NCBI GenBank assembly: GCA_033558025.1
Contig: JAUCEF010000003.1
Span: 1,204,001-1,268,000, forward strand
DNA from: Phytophthora sp. 'mugwort'
Lineage: Eukaryota > Oomycota > Peronosporomycetes > Peronosporales > Peronosporaceae
Direction: 5' to 3'
DNA length: 64,000 bases
Under the pieces are notes generated by a model that ran no database searches, had not been told where the DNA came from, and saw nothing but the letters and a program-made list of their open reading frames with translations. Below, one piece after another: positions 63,216 to 64,000 of the stretch. Positions within the stretch are counted from its first letter, which is position 1; every line of letters starts with the position of its first letter. Both the position numbers and the translations under genes were made by a program.

Positions 63216-64000
63216 TACAGGAGCAGATATCAGCTTTGGAGGCTTTTACATGTCATCATTGCTATCCTCGCTTGATAGTGTCCCAGTTGACGCTTTGACT
63301 TTCCCGTCTTATAGAGCACGATTCGGACAGCTTGACTTGCATGTCTGGACGGCTTCGTAAACAGCTGGGCAACTACGTATTGCTCTTCCACTTAATCATT
63401 ACTGGCTTCTATCTCGGCTGAATACCAAATAGTATAGGCTTTGACAAGGCGGACGAATTCCGGCTTCCAGGGAATAGATGGTCTTCGAGTGACGTCGCGA
63501 TCGGCACCGCAGGAAACTTCCGCAGGTAAAACTGAATCAGTCATTCCGAAGTCGTTGGTGTACATAAATTTGGGAAGCAGGAAACTAGTAAAAAAATAAG
63601 TTCGTGGCACAACATGATTCGATATCATTCCACTTTTCTGGATAATTCAACCGGTTTTCAGGTCCAACCGCTTGTATCATTTCGTTTCTGCAGAGTCCCC
63701 CAGCAGCAATGTCATCTTGGTGCGCGGGTCGAGATCCTCGCGTGTATTTGCCCTCTCGGTAGATTTATGGGCATGCACCAAACCCCATGTTACAGCAGAG
63801 AAGCGTGGCAGGACACAGGTACGTGACCCGGCAATAATAGTGTTTGTAGGCAGTTACGTGGCACAGAGCACCCCTTGCATTACCCCCCCCCCCCCCCCCC
63901 CCCGGGGAACGAGGCGTTGCTCCCGGGATGTGGCGCTGATACACCTATCCGTATCAACCTCACTTCGTAACCAAGACTTTCGAAACCGGTATGCATTTAT
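63216..64000. other. No recognised gene; C21 homopolymer near right edge
   Basis: Short frames only. 63883-63903 consists of 21 C, the longest homopolymer in the window. The rest is unique-looking sequence. Confidence 0.45.

Noticed and set aside
1..64000. RXLR, Crinkler and other effector genes
   Set aside because: No frame showed a signal peptide followed by RXLR-EER or an LFLAK motif; the LFG motifs in FAM21 are unrelated.
1..64000. CRISPR arrays, bacterial operons, rRNA genes
   Set aside because: No regularly spaced repeats, no ribosome-binding sites with polycistronic spacing, and no rRNA-like sequence were seen; the region is eukaryotic.

Overview
The window looks like a transposon-rich stretch of an oomycete nuclear genome, most likely Phytophthora or a close relative. 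The evidence is eukaryotic genes with few, short GT-AG introns, oomycete-style Ty3/gypsy elements (one carrying a second, archaeal/plant-type RNase H), short-LTR copia elements, and degenerate PIF/Harbinger, hAT, MULE, piggyBac and pogo/Tigger transposases. I see no bacterial operons, CRISPR arrays or prophage. No RXLR or Crinkler effector is convincing.

Two gene islands hold apparently intact host genes. Island 1 (18.7-23.5 kb, all minus strand) has a MYND-finger protein with a methyltransferase-like segment and a protein with two tudor-knot (chromo-barrel-like) modules, the second split by an 87-bp intron. Island 2 (44.9-53.3 kb) has four genes in alternating orientation: a glutathione S-transferase (one 93-bp intron), a bacterial-type fusion of an aminoglycoside-phosphotransferase-like domain to a P-loop kinase, a FAM21/WASHC2 subunit of the WASH endosomal actin complex with 15 LFG motifs, and the centriolar WD40 protein POC1. 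The kinase and FAM21 genes share a 168-bp divergent promoter region.

Nearly everything else is mobile-element debris. 0-2.4 kb: piggyBac and MULE. 2.4-5.4 kb: a PIF/Harbinger element with an intact 378-aa transposase and a broken, convergent Myb-like partner. 6.2-6.9 kb: a broken Ulp1-like protease gene. 8.5-14.85 kb: a gypsy element on the minus strand with gag, protease, RT, two RNase H domains and integrase, abutting an opposite gypsy tail to 15.3 kb. 16.6-18.4 kb: hAT. 23.8-26.55 kb: gypsy gag-protease-RT start with one 262-bp LTR. 27.9-29.3 kb: hAT. 30.4-33.8 kb: a gypsy integrase tail next to a copia 3' half. 34.2-36.0 kb: a pogo/Tigger-MULE chimera. 38-40.7 kb: a chromodomain tail, hAT and PIF pieces. 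41.4-44.76 kb: a gypsy 5' piece interrupted by a copia 5' half. 53.8-55.8 kb: MULE. 57.2-58.6 kb: an inverted near-copy of 41.77-43.15 kb. 59.7-63.2 kb: pogo and copia fragments.

The most notable structure is that island 2 lies between two inverted, nearly identical ~1.4-kb arms, each carrying the same copia-in-gypsy junction. The matching other half of that nested insertion, with the copia 3' LTR and gypsy right flank, sits at 31 kb in the orientation expected if an inversion had split it. Open reading frames were judged by protein-family recognition only; no searches were run.
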